A DNA stretch of 24,196 nucleotides from a virus. Shown piece by piece: positions 1 to 5,945 of the stretch. Under the pieces are notes generated by a model, which was given only the letters and a program-made list of their open reading frames with translations, was not told the DNA's origin and made no database searches. The stretch covers positions 1 to 24,196 of the IMG/VR virus record IMGVR_UViG_3300037189_022476, one strand, 5' to 3'. The number at the start of each line of letters is the position of its first letter. Position 1 is the first letter of the stretch. The position numbers were made by a program, and so were the translations under genes.

Positions 1-1
1 C

Positions 2-451
2 ATGGGCGTTCTTCAGACCAACGCAAGCAACACCTGTATCAGCCTTCAGAACTCTGCCTCATCGGGCGCAACTCGTTACGTTATGGCTTTCTACAACAAC
101 ACTCCGGCAGTGGTTGGTAGTATTGCCCACAACGGGACGGCCACAACTTACGCAACGAGTTCCGACCATCGCCTGAAGGAAGACGTTGAGCCGATGACGG
201 GCGCGACTGCCATAGTGAAACAACTGAAACCGAGTCGATGGAAATGGAAGGCTACCGGCACGGATGGTCAGGGCTTCATCGCCCACGAGCTTCAGGCGAT
301 CGTCCCCGATGCTGTCACCGGTCACAAGGATGAGCTGGATGAGCAGGGAAATCCGCGCTATCAGGGGGTCGATCTTTCCTATCTTGTGGCGACTCTGACC
401 GCGGCGTTGCAGGAGCTTGAGGCTCGGATAGTAGAGCTGGAAGGCGCGTAA
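2..451 (+). CDS. Tail fibre/spike C-terminus with peptidase S74 intramolecular chaperone domain (5'-partial)
   Basis: The frame is open from the left edge, so the true start lies outside the window; 149 residues are visible. The end of the protein carries the S74 chaperone signature: SSDHRLKED at residues 53-61, then a GFIAHELQ segment near 91-98 and a C-terminal helical coiled-coil stretch (LEARIVELEGA). In this family the domain trimerises the fibre or spike and then cuts itself off with a Ser-Lys dyad. Ser54 and Lys59 have the expected spacing of five. The stop codon abuts the next ATG (TAAATG), so it is probably co-translated with the lysis genes. The host receptor-binding part is not in the window. 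Confidence 0.9.
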   Translation: MGVLQTNASNTCISLQNSASSGATRYVMAFYNNTPAVVGSIAHNGTATTYATSSDHRLKEDVEPMTGATAIVKQLKPSRWKWKATGTDGQGFIAHELQAIVPDAVTGHKDELDEQGNPRYQGVDLSYLVATLTAALQELEARIVELEGA

Positions 452-682
452 ATGCCCACCGAGCTTAAATACTGGATTGACCTCCTTATTAAAGCGGTGA
501 TTGGTATCGTGATCTCCCTCGTCAGCTTTGACTATCGACAGGTAAAAAACTCTCTAAAAGAACTTGAGGAGCACCGCTTCTTACTAGCTACCGAGGAGCA
601 GGTTTTGCGGGTGGAGCTTAACGGGGTGCGCGAGCGCCTTGAGCGAATTGACAACAAGCTCGATCGGATTCTGTCAAAATGA
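452..682 (+). CDS. Small one-TM protein with coiled coil, putative holin or spanin-like lysis protein
   Basis: This is a 76-residue protein with one hydrophobic segment (about residues 9-26, LLIKAVIGIVISLVSF) followed by a charged heptad-like helix that ends in IDNKLDRILSK. The layout, N-terminal membrane anchor plus coiled coil, is known from Rz-type inner-membrane spanins and from some holin accessory proteins, but 76 residues is short for Rz. It starts directly after the fibre stop and overlaps the next gene by ATGA, which places it in a lysis-cassette position just before a secreted protein. Lysis function is inferred from position and topology only. Confidence 0.6.
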   Translation: MPTELKYWIDLLIKAVIGIVISLVSFDYRQVKNSLKELEEHRFLLATEEQVLRVELNGVRERLERIDNKLDRILSK

Positions 683-1500
683 TCCGCTGGGCTGCCGCCG
701 CAGTGTTTGTGCTGGTAACCACCTCGAGCGTGGCAACGGCGCAGGGGGTAGGGTTATCCTATCTAGGGATCTGCAACAAAACTTGGCCCTGCCAAAAATC
801 CCTAAGCGCCTACAAGGGCCACCCTGTTATCCGCACCGGCTGGTTGGAGCAGTCGTTTGGGAGCTCCTGCCCGTGTGCTGATGCTATCCTCGCCGATCGC
901 CGCCCGAAGGAGGTGCGTATCCATGTGGCAAACGGGCCCTGTATGCGAAACCGCCGCTGTGGCCGCCACGAGGTGTTTTCTGGCTTCACCGTATCGGGGG
1001 CCCACCGAGACTTAAAGCGGGCCACGTCGCGCATCGTGGGGCGAATGGGGGCGATCCTTGAGCGAATACAGGCGAGGCTGGAAAAGAGCAGGGGGGGAGT
1101 CACTTGCTATCTCTCTCCCGTGCTCGAGTCTGATCTTAACGAGGAGGCGCGGCTGCTGCTACACCGGCTTGCGGGCGCCTACCTGCCTCAGTGTACGCTT
1201 GTGGATAGTCCGCACCGAGATCGATGCCTTTCTGGCTTTGTGTGCGAAAAGCATGGGGACAAGCCTAACCTGCGCGCCCCTTGTATCTCAGACCTCGATG
1301 GCATCTCGGCGCGTGATGTGGACGCGGCGCAGTTTTTAGCTCGGACCCGCAGCTGCGACCTGCGGTTTGTATGGGCGCACGGGTTCAACTGTAACGGGTC
1401 GGGGTCGTCATGGGCAGGCGACCCGATAAAGCGCAACTGCAAGCGAGCTGGCCCCGATATTGAGGCCCTCTCGCGTTGGTTGCACCGCACCTATCGGTGA
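679..1500 (+). CDS. Secreted cysteine-rich protein, possible cell-wall-degrading lysis enzyme
   Basis: The protein has 273 residues. The first ~21 form a typical Sec signal peptide (RW, then AAAAVFVLVTT, then a VATA-Q cleavage region). The mature part holds 14 cysteines, an even number compatible with disulfides in the periplasm, including SSCPCAD and GPCMRNRRCGRH. It also contains an LSPVLES stretch and a FVWAHGFNCNG stretch, which could be loops of an enzyme fold, but I do not recognise a named family. It starts inside the stop of the TM protein (ATGA) and ends 2 bases before the 3' end of the convergent tRNA. Position after a tail-fibre and TM gene suggests an exported endolysin; the evidence is contextual. 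Confidence 0.6.
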   Translation: MIRWAAAAVFVLVTTSSVATAQGVGLSYLGICNKTWPCQKSLSAYKGHPVIRTGWLEQSFGSSCPCADAILADRRPKEVRIHVANGPCMRNRRCGRHEVFSGFTVSGAHRDLKRATSRIVGRMGAILERIQARLEKSRGGVTCYLSPVLESDLNEEARLLLHRLAGAYLPQCTLVDSPHRDRCLSGFVCEKHGDKPNLRAPCISDLDGISARDVDAAQFLARTRSCDLRFVWAHGFNCNGSGSSWAGDPIKRNCKRAGPDIEALSRWLHRTYR

Positions 1501-1502
1501 AG

Positions 1503-1578
1503 TGGCTCCGTGGGCAAGGCTCGAACTTGCGACGCGCGGCTTAACAGGCCGCTGCTCTACCAACTGAGCTACCACGGA
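1503..1578 (-). tRNA. tRNA-Asn (anticodon GTT) with encoded CCA
   Basis: The reverse strand folds into a complete cloverleaf of 76 nt. The acceptor stem is TCCGTGG/CCACGGA, the D arm GCTC/GAGC with loop AGTTGGTA, the anticodon stem GCGGC/GCCGC with loop CTGTTAA, the variable loop has 5 nt, and the T arm is GCAAG/CTTGC with loop TTCGAGC. The discriminator base is G, usual for Asn, and CCA is encoded at 1503-1505. All stems pair perfectly, so it looks functional rather than a remnant. It lies 6 bases beyond the last gene of the leftward operon, in the same direction, and could be processed from that transcript. Confidence 0.96.
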
Positions 1579-1584
1579 TTTTGA

Positions 1585-1890
1585 TTAAAACGGGATCTTA
1601 TCGTCTTCAAACTTGTAGTCACTACCGATGATCGGAGTAGGTGGGGGCGCACCGCCCTCTTGTTTGCTAGCCTTTCGCCTCTCACTCAAAAACTCCTTTG
1701 CCTGAGCGGCCAGACTGACGAGGGCGTCGAGATCCCAGTCGGTCAGGTACTTACTCTCCTTCCACTCGCCGGTTTCCTTGTCCTTGTATCGCTTCGACAG
1801 GTTCCACGAGATCCCGCGCTCGTTTTCCCAGCCCGTGAGCTTCACTGAGCTGATTTTGCTTTCTAACTTAACTAAGGGCTCTCTACTCAT
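1585..1890 (-). CDS. Small phage ssDNA-binding-like protein with SSB-type acidic tail
   Basis: The protein has about 101 residues. Its core, VKLTGWENERGISWNLSKRY followed by KDKETGEW, matches a common small phage protein type with a WENE...RSYKD-like core that may form a PC4-like nucleic-acid-binding sheet. The last residues, FEDDKIPF, closely copy the acidic tip of bacterial SSB (DDDIPF), which recruits repair and replication proteins. A helix (LDALVSLAAQAKEFL) and a Gly-Pro linker precede the tip. The start at 1890 overlaps the upstream stop (ATGAGTAG); a TTG at 1917 or an ATG at 1899 would extend it. It is the last protein gene of the leftward operon. ssDNA binding is inferred. Confidence 0.75.
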   Translation of the reverse strand: MSREPLVKLESKISSVKLTGWENERGISWNLSKRYKDKETGEWKESKYLTDWDLDALVSLAAQAKEFLSERRKASKQEGGAPPPTPIIGSDYKFEDDKIPF

Positions 1891-2206
1891 CTTTGCCATC
1901 CCATAAAAGGGCCCCAACGCTACGCGCCAAGGGCCAATATCTACAAATCTCGCCAGCTAACTCACACCTTTTTGCGTGCGTCGGAGCTGCGCGAGCGATC
2001 ATCGTCCACCGGTAAAAGAGCTCCCAGTCAACCTGATCGATCGTTTTGTCACTCTTTCCCCGATGCGCCTGCTCAAACTCAAAATCGTGCAGGTTACAGC
2101 CTCGGGTGAAAGGGTGATCGTGTGGTAGCTTAAAAGGCCCGTACCCGCAGTCGTTTGAGGGGTCCTCGGGTAGGAGGTGACTCAGTAACTTTCTAAAAAA
2201 CGACAT
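1883..2206 (-). CDS. Conserved phage protein with a phospholipase A2-like CxxHD motif
   Basis: The protein has 107 residues. The segment CGYGPFKLPHDHPFTRGC is followed by NLHDFEFEQAH and, further on, QVDWELFYRWTMIA. The CNLHDFEF stretch resembles the active site of PLA2-fold proteins (Cys-x-x-His-Asp followed by an aromatic), and the later Asp in QVDWELF fits the second conserved acidic position. No signal peptide or membrane anchor is seen. A strong ribosome-binding site (GGAGGAGG) precedes the ATG, and the gene overlaps both neighbours. The fold assignment rests on the motif only, and the target lipid or other role is unknown. Confidence 0.65.
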   Translation of the reverse strand: MSFFRKLLSHLLPEDPSNDCGYGPFKLPHDHPFTRGCNLHDFEFEQAHRGKSDKTIDQVDWELFYRWTMIARAAPTHAKRCELAGEICRYWPLARSVGALLWDGKDE

Positions 2207-2660
2207 CTGCCTCCTCCCTACGCGCTACAATTTTGAAATCCTGCATGGAGAGCTCTGCAACGGGTCCTGACGGGTGCGTTTCCACCTCCGTATGCCGCTC
2301 CACCCACGTGACTCGAAGCGGCGCCTCGAGGTGGGTGAGGGGGCGATAGGCGATCACACCATCCTTTAAAAAGTTCACAACGTAGAAGTAGGGCACCGCT
2401 GACGCTGTGAACACACTTGTGGCCCATGTGACTTTTTGGAGGGGGACAAAGAGGGTTTTGTAGGTATTGCTTGAGCAGCTGCGGCAGCGGACCTCAATAA
2501 AAGCGATCACCTGCCCATCGTTATCAATCACCGCAAAATCGGCTAGGTACAAGCGATCCTCTGTTATCTTTCGAAGCTTACACTTCCACACCTTCTCCAA
2601 AACGTCGGCGACTTGCCGCTCGTTCTTCAGGTCCTCCGGTGTCTCGTTTCTGGGTGTCAT
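2193..2660 (-). CDS. Putative PD-(D/E)XK-fold nuclease
   Basis: The 155-residue protein has the order expected for a PD-(D/E)XK nuclease. A helix contains Glu14 (NERQVADVLEK), a strand ends in Asp41 (YLADFAVID), a second strand carries Glu56-Val-Arg58 (IAFIEVR), and a Q-K pair follows at 75-76. The usual Lys of the ExK motif is Arg here, a substitution that some members tolerate. The C-terminal third is unassigned. A second nuclease of this superfamily (DUF1064, 5616-5945) is in the same operon. It ends inside the start region of the PLA2-like gene. Likely a DNA repair or recombination enzyme, inferred. Confidence 0.6.
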   Translation of the reverse strand: MTPRNETPEDLKNERQVADVLEKVWKCKLRKITEDRLYLADFAVIDNDGQVIAFIEVRCRSCSSNTYKTLFVPLQKVTWATSVFTASAVPYFYVVNFLKDGVIAYRPLTHLEAPLRVTWVERHTEVETHPSGPVAELSMQDFKIVARREEADVVF

Positions 2661-2671
2661 GCAGGGCTCTG

Positions 2672-2914
2672 TTAGTCCTTTGTGCCTATCTGCATCCCCT
2701 GCAATATCTCTGAGAGGGGGATCTCCTCTTCATTCATCCACTCAACGAGGCGATCGAGCATCTCGCGGCGCCCGAGGAGGAGGAGGCGATAACTTTCTGA
2801 GCTACTTGCTAGCTTATCCTCTGTTTTCAGGTCGATATCGTTTGCCAACTCATCGATAAAAAACCAGAGGTTTTGAGCGCTCACGTATTTTGCCTCGTTC
2901 CAGTCTCCGCTCAT
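2672..2914 (-). CDS. Hypothetical small acidic protein
   Basis: The protein has 80 residues and is rich in acidic residues and helices (WFFIDELANDIDLKTEDKL, then MLDRLVEWMNEEEIPL). I recognise no family. Its ATG overlaps the upstream stop (ATGA), and 11 bases separate it from the nuclease gene, so it belongs to the coupled leftward operon. Coding is supported by the overlap pattern and the lack of a competing frame. Confidence 0.65.
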   Translation of the reverse strand: MSGDWNEAKYVSAQNLWFFIDELANDIDLKTEDKLASSSESYRLLLLGRREMLDRLVEWMNEEEIPLSEILQGMQIGTKD

Positions 2915-3138
2915 GAGGCCCCTGTGGTTTCTTTTGCCGTTGCTTGGATTATGTCGGTTTCAGACTCTTGGCAAAGCTGCTGCGTGTCTTTTGTCTGCGC
3001 TTGAGGTCGAGCTGGCATCTTTAGGTCGGAAAGTGCCGCGTCATAGCCAGCGACGAAGGCGTCGTAGGAGGCAAAGCGCTCACCGGTAATGGAAAGCGCG
3101 CGAGAGAAGGAGAGGGCAAGCTCATGCTGTCGCATCAT
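2911..3138 (-). CDS. Hypothetical small protein with an AFxAGYxAA helix
   Basis: The protein has 75 residues. The N-terminal half holds the stretch YDAFVAGYDAALSDLK, which matches the helical segment AFxAGYxAA found in the proteins at 3135-3473 and 3703-4050, with a weaker version at 4037-4399. The C-terminal half is polar and probably disordered (QAQTKDTQQLCQESETD). There is no DUF551 domain, so it looks like the N-terminal module alone. It is coupled to both neighbours by short stop/start overlaps. Function unknown. Confidence 0.65.
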   Translation of the reverse strand: MMRQHELALSFSRALSITGERFASYDAFVAGYDAALSDLKMPARPQAQTKDTQQLCQESETDIIQATAKETTGAS

Positions 3139-3473
3139 GGCGCCCCCACAGGGTCATCTGGGAGAGGGAGCCAGTGCGTCACCTCATCTGGGTGCACACT
3201 TGCAAGAGGGCCAACCCACATCCACCCGTCGTGATCTTGAACGATCTGCGCCGCCCACCATAGGATCTCAGGGCCGTAGATCATCACCACCTGACTGGGC
3301 TCCGGCAGCGCCTCAGTCACTGAGATCCAGCGGGGCTGCGCCGCCTTGTAGCCTGCCATGAAGCTGTCCTCTGCCAGTGCAAGCTCACTGACCAAGTAAA
3401 CGAGCTGGGTGCCATTTCTTCTCTGAGTGCGCTGCTTCGCCCACGCCTCTGCCAGTGTCTCGGGGCTTTTCAT
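3135..3473 (-). CDS. DUF551 domain protein with N-terminal AGY module
   Basis: The 112-residue protein has two parts. Residues 1-47 carry SPETLAEAWAKQ and DSFMAGYKAAQ, the shared AGY helix. Residues 48-108 form a DUF551 domain that opens with WISVTEALPEP and closes with VTHWLPLPD. DUF551 is a small domain common in early or accessory regions of phages and has no assigned biochemical function. The start is fixed by a strong GGAGGAG site and an ATGA overlap with the preceding gene. It is one of three clear DUF551 genes in a row. Confidence 0.85.
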   Translation of the reverse strand: MKSPETLAEAWAKQRTQRRNGTQLVYLVSELALAEDSFMAGYKAAQPRWISVTEALPEPSQVVMIYGPEILWWAAQIVQDHDGWMWVGPLASVHPDEVTHWLPLPDDPVGAP

Positions 3474-3706
3474 TTCTCCTCCTTCGGCGGCTGGGGTAGG
3501 GGCATCCAGTGCGTGAACTCTTCAATCGGATCGCCGTTGTCAGTTTCAACAATCAAGGCTTCCTGAAGAGGACGCACGAAACGAACACATTTTTCTACTC
3601 TGGCGATTTCTATAAATCCATCTGCTCTAAGCAATAGAACCCGATTGCTGTAATCATTTTCTGGAATCTCCGGCAACCGATTTTTTACGCTGATCCATTC
3701 GCTCAT
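3470..3706 (-). CDS. DUF551 domain protein (minimal)
   Basis: The 78-residue protein is almost only a DUF551 domain. It begins EWISVKNRLPEIPEN and ends FTHWMPLPQPPKEEK. Unlike its neighbours it lacks the N-terminal AGY helix. It overlaps both neighbours by ATGA, so the three DUF551 proteins are probably made in similar amounts. The DNA here is more AT-rich than the replication genes further upstream in the operon. Function unknown. Confidence 0.85.
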   Translation of the reverse strand: MSEWISVKNRLPEIPENDYSNRVLLLRADGFIEIARVEKCVRFVRPLQEALIVETDNGDPIEEFTHWMPLPQPPKEEK

Positions 3707-4050
3707 AACTCTTTCTCCGGTGGCTTAGGTAGCGGCATCCAGTGGGTGACATCATCTTCTCGATAAATAAAACCGTCTTCAGATTCCCAAGTGTGTTTCC
3801 ATTCTTGATCGCCATTGTATCTTCGCCTGACTCCAATAATCTCGGCAGGATCATTAAGAACCTGCCCATATACCAAGACTGGAAGATCCTCCTCCGGCAG
3901 CCTATCCTTTACGCTAATCCACTGCGGCGCAGCAGCTTGGTAGCCAGCAAGAAAGGCTGTTTCTGCTTCAACTATAATGTCGCTTGTTCCACAACAAGAA
4001 GTTGTAATTGTGTCTGCATACTTTTCAGCTAACTCTTCAGGTGTTTTCAT
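3703..4050 (-). CDS. DUF551 domain protein with N-terminal AGY module
   Basis: The 115-residue protein has KTPEELAEKYAD and ETAFLAGYQAA at the N-terminus, then a DUF551 domain from WISVKDRLPEED to VTHWMPLPKPPEKEL. The start at 4050 is chosen because GGAGG lies 5 bases upstream; the open frame extends to 4083 without a comparable site. The N-terminal module is nearly the same as in the gene at 4037-4399, with which it overlaps by 14 bases. A CC pair (TTSCCG) sits between the two halves. Function unknown. Confidence 0.85.
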   Translation of the reverse strand: MKTPEELAEKYADTITTSCCGTSDIIVEAETAFLAGYQAAAPQWISVKDRLPEEDLPVLVYGQVLNDPAEIIGVRRRYNGDQEWKHTWESEDGFIYREDDVTHWMPLPKPPEKEL

Positions 4051-4399
4051 CTTTGCCTCCAAACAATCCAGCATAAGGCCCAAGTTTCCCTACCGTTTCA
4101 AACGAACGATCGCTTAAATCCCAACTTGTGCGCTGTTCATCAACTACAATAACAATAGAACGAATCCGATCGTTGGCCTTGCAAAGAGTTTTGATACGCT
4201 CTTTTAACTTTGCTACTTCGCCGGTTACTTCACGCAATTTGCGTTCGTTATAAGTGTCTTTTACGACATCTTGAAACTTGCGTTCATTTCCTGTCTTAAA
4301 GCCAGCAATATAAGCCAATCGACACGCTGCTTTCACAGAGTGTACGTCATTCATCTTGCAGCAATATTCTTCTGCCAACTCTTCAGGTGTCTTGTTCAT
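4037..4399 (-). CDS. Hypothetical protein sharing the TPEELAE/AGY module, with a coiled-coil tail
   Basis: The 120-residue protein starts NKTPEELAEEYCCKM and continues with LAYIAGFKTG, the same N-terminal module as the neighbouring DUF551 genes. The second half is different: a charged helical region (REVTGEVAKLKERIKTL) and then IVIVVDEQRTSWDL. The start at 4399 has GGAGG five bases ahead; two in-frame GTG codons lie just upstream. It looks like the shared N-terminal module joined to another C-terminus. Its DNA is AT-rich compared with the genes upstream. Function unknown. Confidence 0.75.
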   Translation of the reverse strand: MNKTPEELAEEYCCKMNDVHSVKAACRLAYIAGFKTGNERKFQDVVKDTYNERKLREVTGEVAKLKERIKTLCKANDRIRSIVIVVDEQRTSWDLSDRSFETVGKLGPYAGLFGGKDENT

Positions 4400-4595
4400 C
4401 ACCACCTCCGATTATAAACCGTGCTCGTACATGCTCAACAAAGACACGCGCCGCCTCGGTCATCGTTACGCCTTCGCCGAGCACGATATCGAAGCCGTCC
4501 GCTGTCGGGACTATCCGAAAAATCTCTTTCTGGTCTGCCGGTATCACTTCCAGCTCAATGTCGGTTGACGCTTTTATCAAATCGTTGTCACTCAT
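4383..4595 (-). CDS. Hypothetical small phage protein
   Basis: The protein has 70 residues and a mixed alpha/beta pattern (IELEVIPADQKEIFRIVPTA, then MTEAARVFVEHVRARF). I recognise no named domain. The ATG at 4595 shares one base with the upstream stop (TAATG) and has AAGGA about 10 bases ahead; an ATG at 4604 would add three residues but has the purine stretch too close. The gene overlaps the next one by 17 bases, as expected in this operon. Confidence 0.7.
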   Translation of the reverse strand: MSDNDLIKASTDIELEVIPADQKEIFRIVPTADGFDIVLGEGVTMTEAARVFVEHVRARFIIGGGDEQDT

Positions 4596-4846
4596 TAGGG
4601 CCATTCCTTATACAAAACGACGCCGCAGTGAGCCCAGTTAAGGACCTCCACGGCGCTCACGTTATCTTCTGCCAGCAGCAGCCGCGCGAGTTCATCGAGC
4701 GGGAGCTCCTGATTGCGTTGTGCAAGTAGCGCAAGCTTCCCAAACGGCTCTGGCTCAAACTTGTAGTCGGGCCGCTCCGCACGCCAAATGCGGATCTCGT
4801 AGTTTGGGACGGTGATTCGGTGCATGGTTTCAACAAGCACGGTCAT
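4595..4846 (-). CDS. Conserved phage hypothetical protein
   Basis: The 83-residue protein contains EIRIWRAERPDYKFEPEP, then LDELARLLLAEDNVSAVEVL and a closing GVVLYKEWP. This layout is familiar from small phage and bacterial proteins of unknown function that end in a VVLYxxW motif. The ATG at 4846 has GAGG at a good distance; a GTG at 4852 is the alternative. It is linked by TAATG to the next gene. No catalytic motif is visible. Confidence 0.72.
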   Translation of the reverse strand: MTVLVETMHRITVPNYEIRIWRAERPDYKFEPEPFGKLALLAQRNQELPLDELARLLLAEDNVSAVEVLNWAHCGVVLYKEWP

Positions 4847-4857
4847 AGACACCTCGC

Positions 4858-4956
4858 CTAGTCGTCACCAAGCGCCTGCCAAGCGCACCCCATCGTAAAA
4901 AACACGGCGCACGAGATGCAGTACCAAGCGAATTTAAGGAAAAGGATATAAGTCAT
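4858..4956 (-). CDS. Tiny membrane protein (32 residues)
   Basis: This short frame lies in what would otherwise be a gap between two operon genes. It encodes about 32 residues that are mostly hydrophobic (YILFLKFAWYCISCAVFF, then TMGCAWQALGDD), that is, one probable membrane segment with three cysteines. The ATG overlaps the stop of the preceding gene as ATGA, and AAAGGA lies about 10 bases upstream. The frame ends 11 bases before the next start. The coupled overlap, usual in this operon, is the main evidence for translation. Function unknown. Confidence 0.6.
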   Translation of the reverse strand: MTYILFLKFAWYCISCAVFFTMGCAWQALGDD

Positions 4957-5177
4957 CGGTTTTCGTTCCTTTGTTTTAAGTATGCCACCTCTCGTTCCAA
5001 CTCCACGACCGCCAGCTTCACCACGTCGATGATGGCGTCCTCGCGTTGATTGAAAATCCTCATTAGACGGCGCAGGGCCGCCTCAACTGATAGCTGCCGG
5101 TGCTTGACCGATACGAGCACGGCGCGCAGTGCCCGAAGCACCCTGTCGTCACTAAAATCTGCCTGTTCATTACTCAT
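4953..5177 (-). CDS. Hypothetical helical protein
   Basis: The 74-residue protein is basic and strongly helical (DDRVLRALRAVLVSVKHRQL, then VVKLAVVELEREVAYLKQR). The C-terminal end has heptad-like Leu/Val spacing and may be a coiled coil. There is no recognised family. It overlaps both neighbours and starts with ATG. Confidence 0.65.
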   Translation of the reverse strand: MSNEQADFSDDRVLRALRAVLVSVKHRQLSVEAALRRLMRIFNQREDAIIDVVKLAVVELEREVAYLKQRNENR

Positions 5178-5385
5178 GGTGTTTTGCCTCTTTGTTTGGT
5201 GTTTCCACTTCCAGAAAATGTGAGACCTCTTTCCAGCTCAAGACCGTGCCCACGTTATGACCCGACAAGAGCGTGAAACTTGAGCCGGTGAGTGAAGCGA
5301 GCTCCCATGTGCGCTGCTGCGGCATCCAAATGAGCACGCGGCTTTGCTGACTGGGGACCCGTTGCTTAAATGTCGTCCACGTCAT
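5170..5385 (-). CDS. Divergent DUF551-like protein
   Basis: The 71-residue protein has the spacing of a DUF551 domain but has lost most signature residues. It begins TWTTFKQRVPSQQSRVLIW, where WTTFKQRVP replaces WISVxxRLP, and it ends WKEVSHFLEVETP, where SHFLEV replaces THWMPLP. This suggests a fourth, older copy of the domain in the operon. AGGGA lies 5 bases before the second of two ATG codons, which I take as the start. It overlaps the next gene by 8 bases. Confidence 0.6.
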   Translation of the reverse strand: MTWTTFKQRVPSQQSRVLIWMPQQRTWELASLTGSSFTLLSGHNVGTVLSWKEVSHFLEVETPNKEAKHHE

Positions 5386-5397
5386 CATCGTCCCTGT

Positions 5398-5619
5398 TTA
5401 GTTGAGCTCTCCGTGATAGCCTCTTTCGGTCAACTCCTCGTCCACGACTCGCTCCAAGGCGTTGAAAAACCCCCGCTCGAGCGAGCTTAAAGTGCGGTAG
5501 CCGCGCTTAAAGGCTTTTTGGGCAAACGTCCGATCGTTTATGTGACGATCCCGCTCTCCGCGTGAAGCGGCTCCCATGATGTAACCCATCAAAAATTGAA
5601 CAGCGTCCTTCTTGGTCAT
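5398..5619 (-). CDS. Hypothetical small protein
   Basis: The 73-residue protein is basic and helical (KKDAVQFLMGYIMGAASRG, then FAQKAFKRGYRTLSSLERGF). The start at 5619 overlaps the stop of the DUF1064 gene as ATGA; the frame is open to 5667 but without a better start. No family recognised. Its place directly after a nuclease gene in the replication and recombination part of the operon is the only functional hint. Confidence 0.65.
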   Translation of the reverse strand: MTKKDAVQFLMGYIMGAASRGERDRHINDRTFAQKAFKRGYRTLSSLERGFFNALERVVDEELTERGYHGELN

Positions 5620-5945
5620 GACAATACAAACCTCCACTGCGGATAGAGCAGCTTCACCATCTTCCATTTCAACTTAAACACGTCAGTCTCAAAGCCCTTC
5701 GCATCTTCCACCACGTGCTCGCCGTCCTGCTGGTAGCAAAAATCTGCGCGGTACGTGCAGACCTTGACCCCTGAGACGTATATGGGGATCGATACTTGTC
5801 GCTCTAAACCTGTGATCATCTTCGCTTGCTCTAGTGCCTTTAACTCACTCCACCGACGCGCTTCCTTTTTTGAATCAAACCGGAGCCCATCGACGACGGT
5901 TTTGACTGCCCCAAACTTTGAGCGCCCTCTAAAACTGCTCGGCAT
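5616..5945 (-). CDS. DUF1064 nuclease-like protein
   Basis: The 109-residue protein matches the DUF1064 pattern: a KFGAVKTVVDGLRFDSKKEA start with Glu28 in the DSKKEARRW helix, then Asp68 in TYRADF, and Glu80-Asp81-x-Lys83 in VVEDAKG. The family is regarded as PD-(D/E)XK endonuclease-like, related to phage enzymes that process branched DNA. All expected acidic and lysine positions are present, and the length is typical. It overlaps the upstream gene by 17 bases. Likely role: recombination or repair with the Sak4-type ATPase, inferred. Confidence 0.85.
   Translation of the reverse strand: MPSSFRGRSKFGAVKTVVDGLRFDSKKEARRWSELKALEQAKMITGLERQVSIPIYVSGVKVCTYRADFCYQQDGEHVVEDAKGFETDVFKLKWKMVKLLYPQWRFVLS

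Noticed and set aside
1503-1578. The tRNA as the phage attachment site
   Set aside because: The integrase lies nearly 10 kb away, and a complete tRNA rather than a 3' fragment is present; nothing in the window shows a duplicated core.
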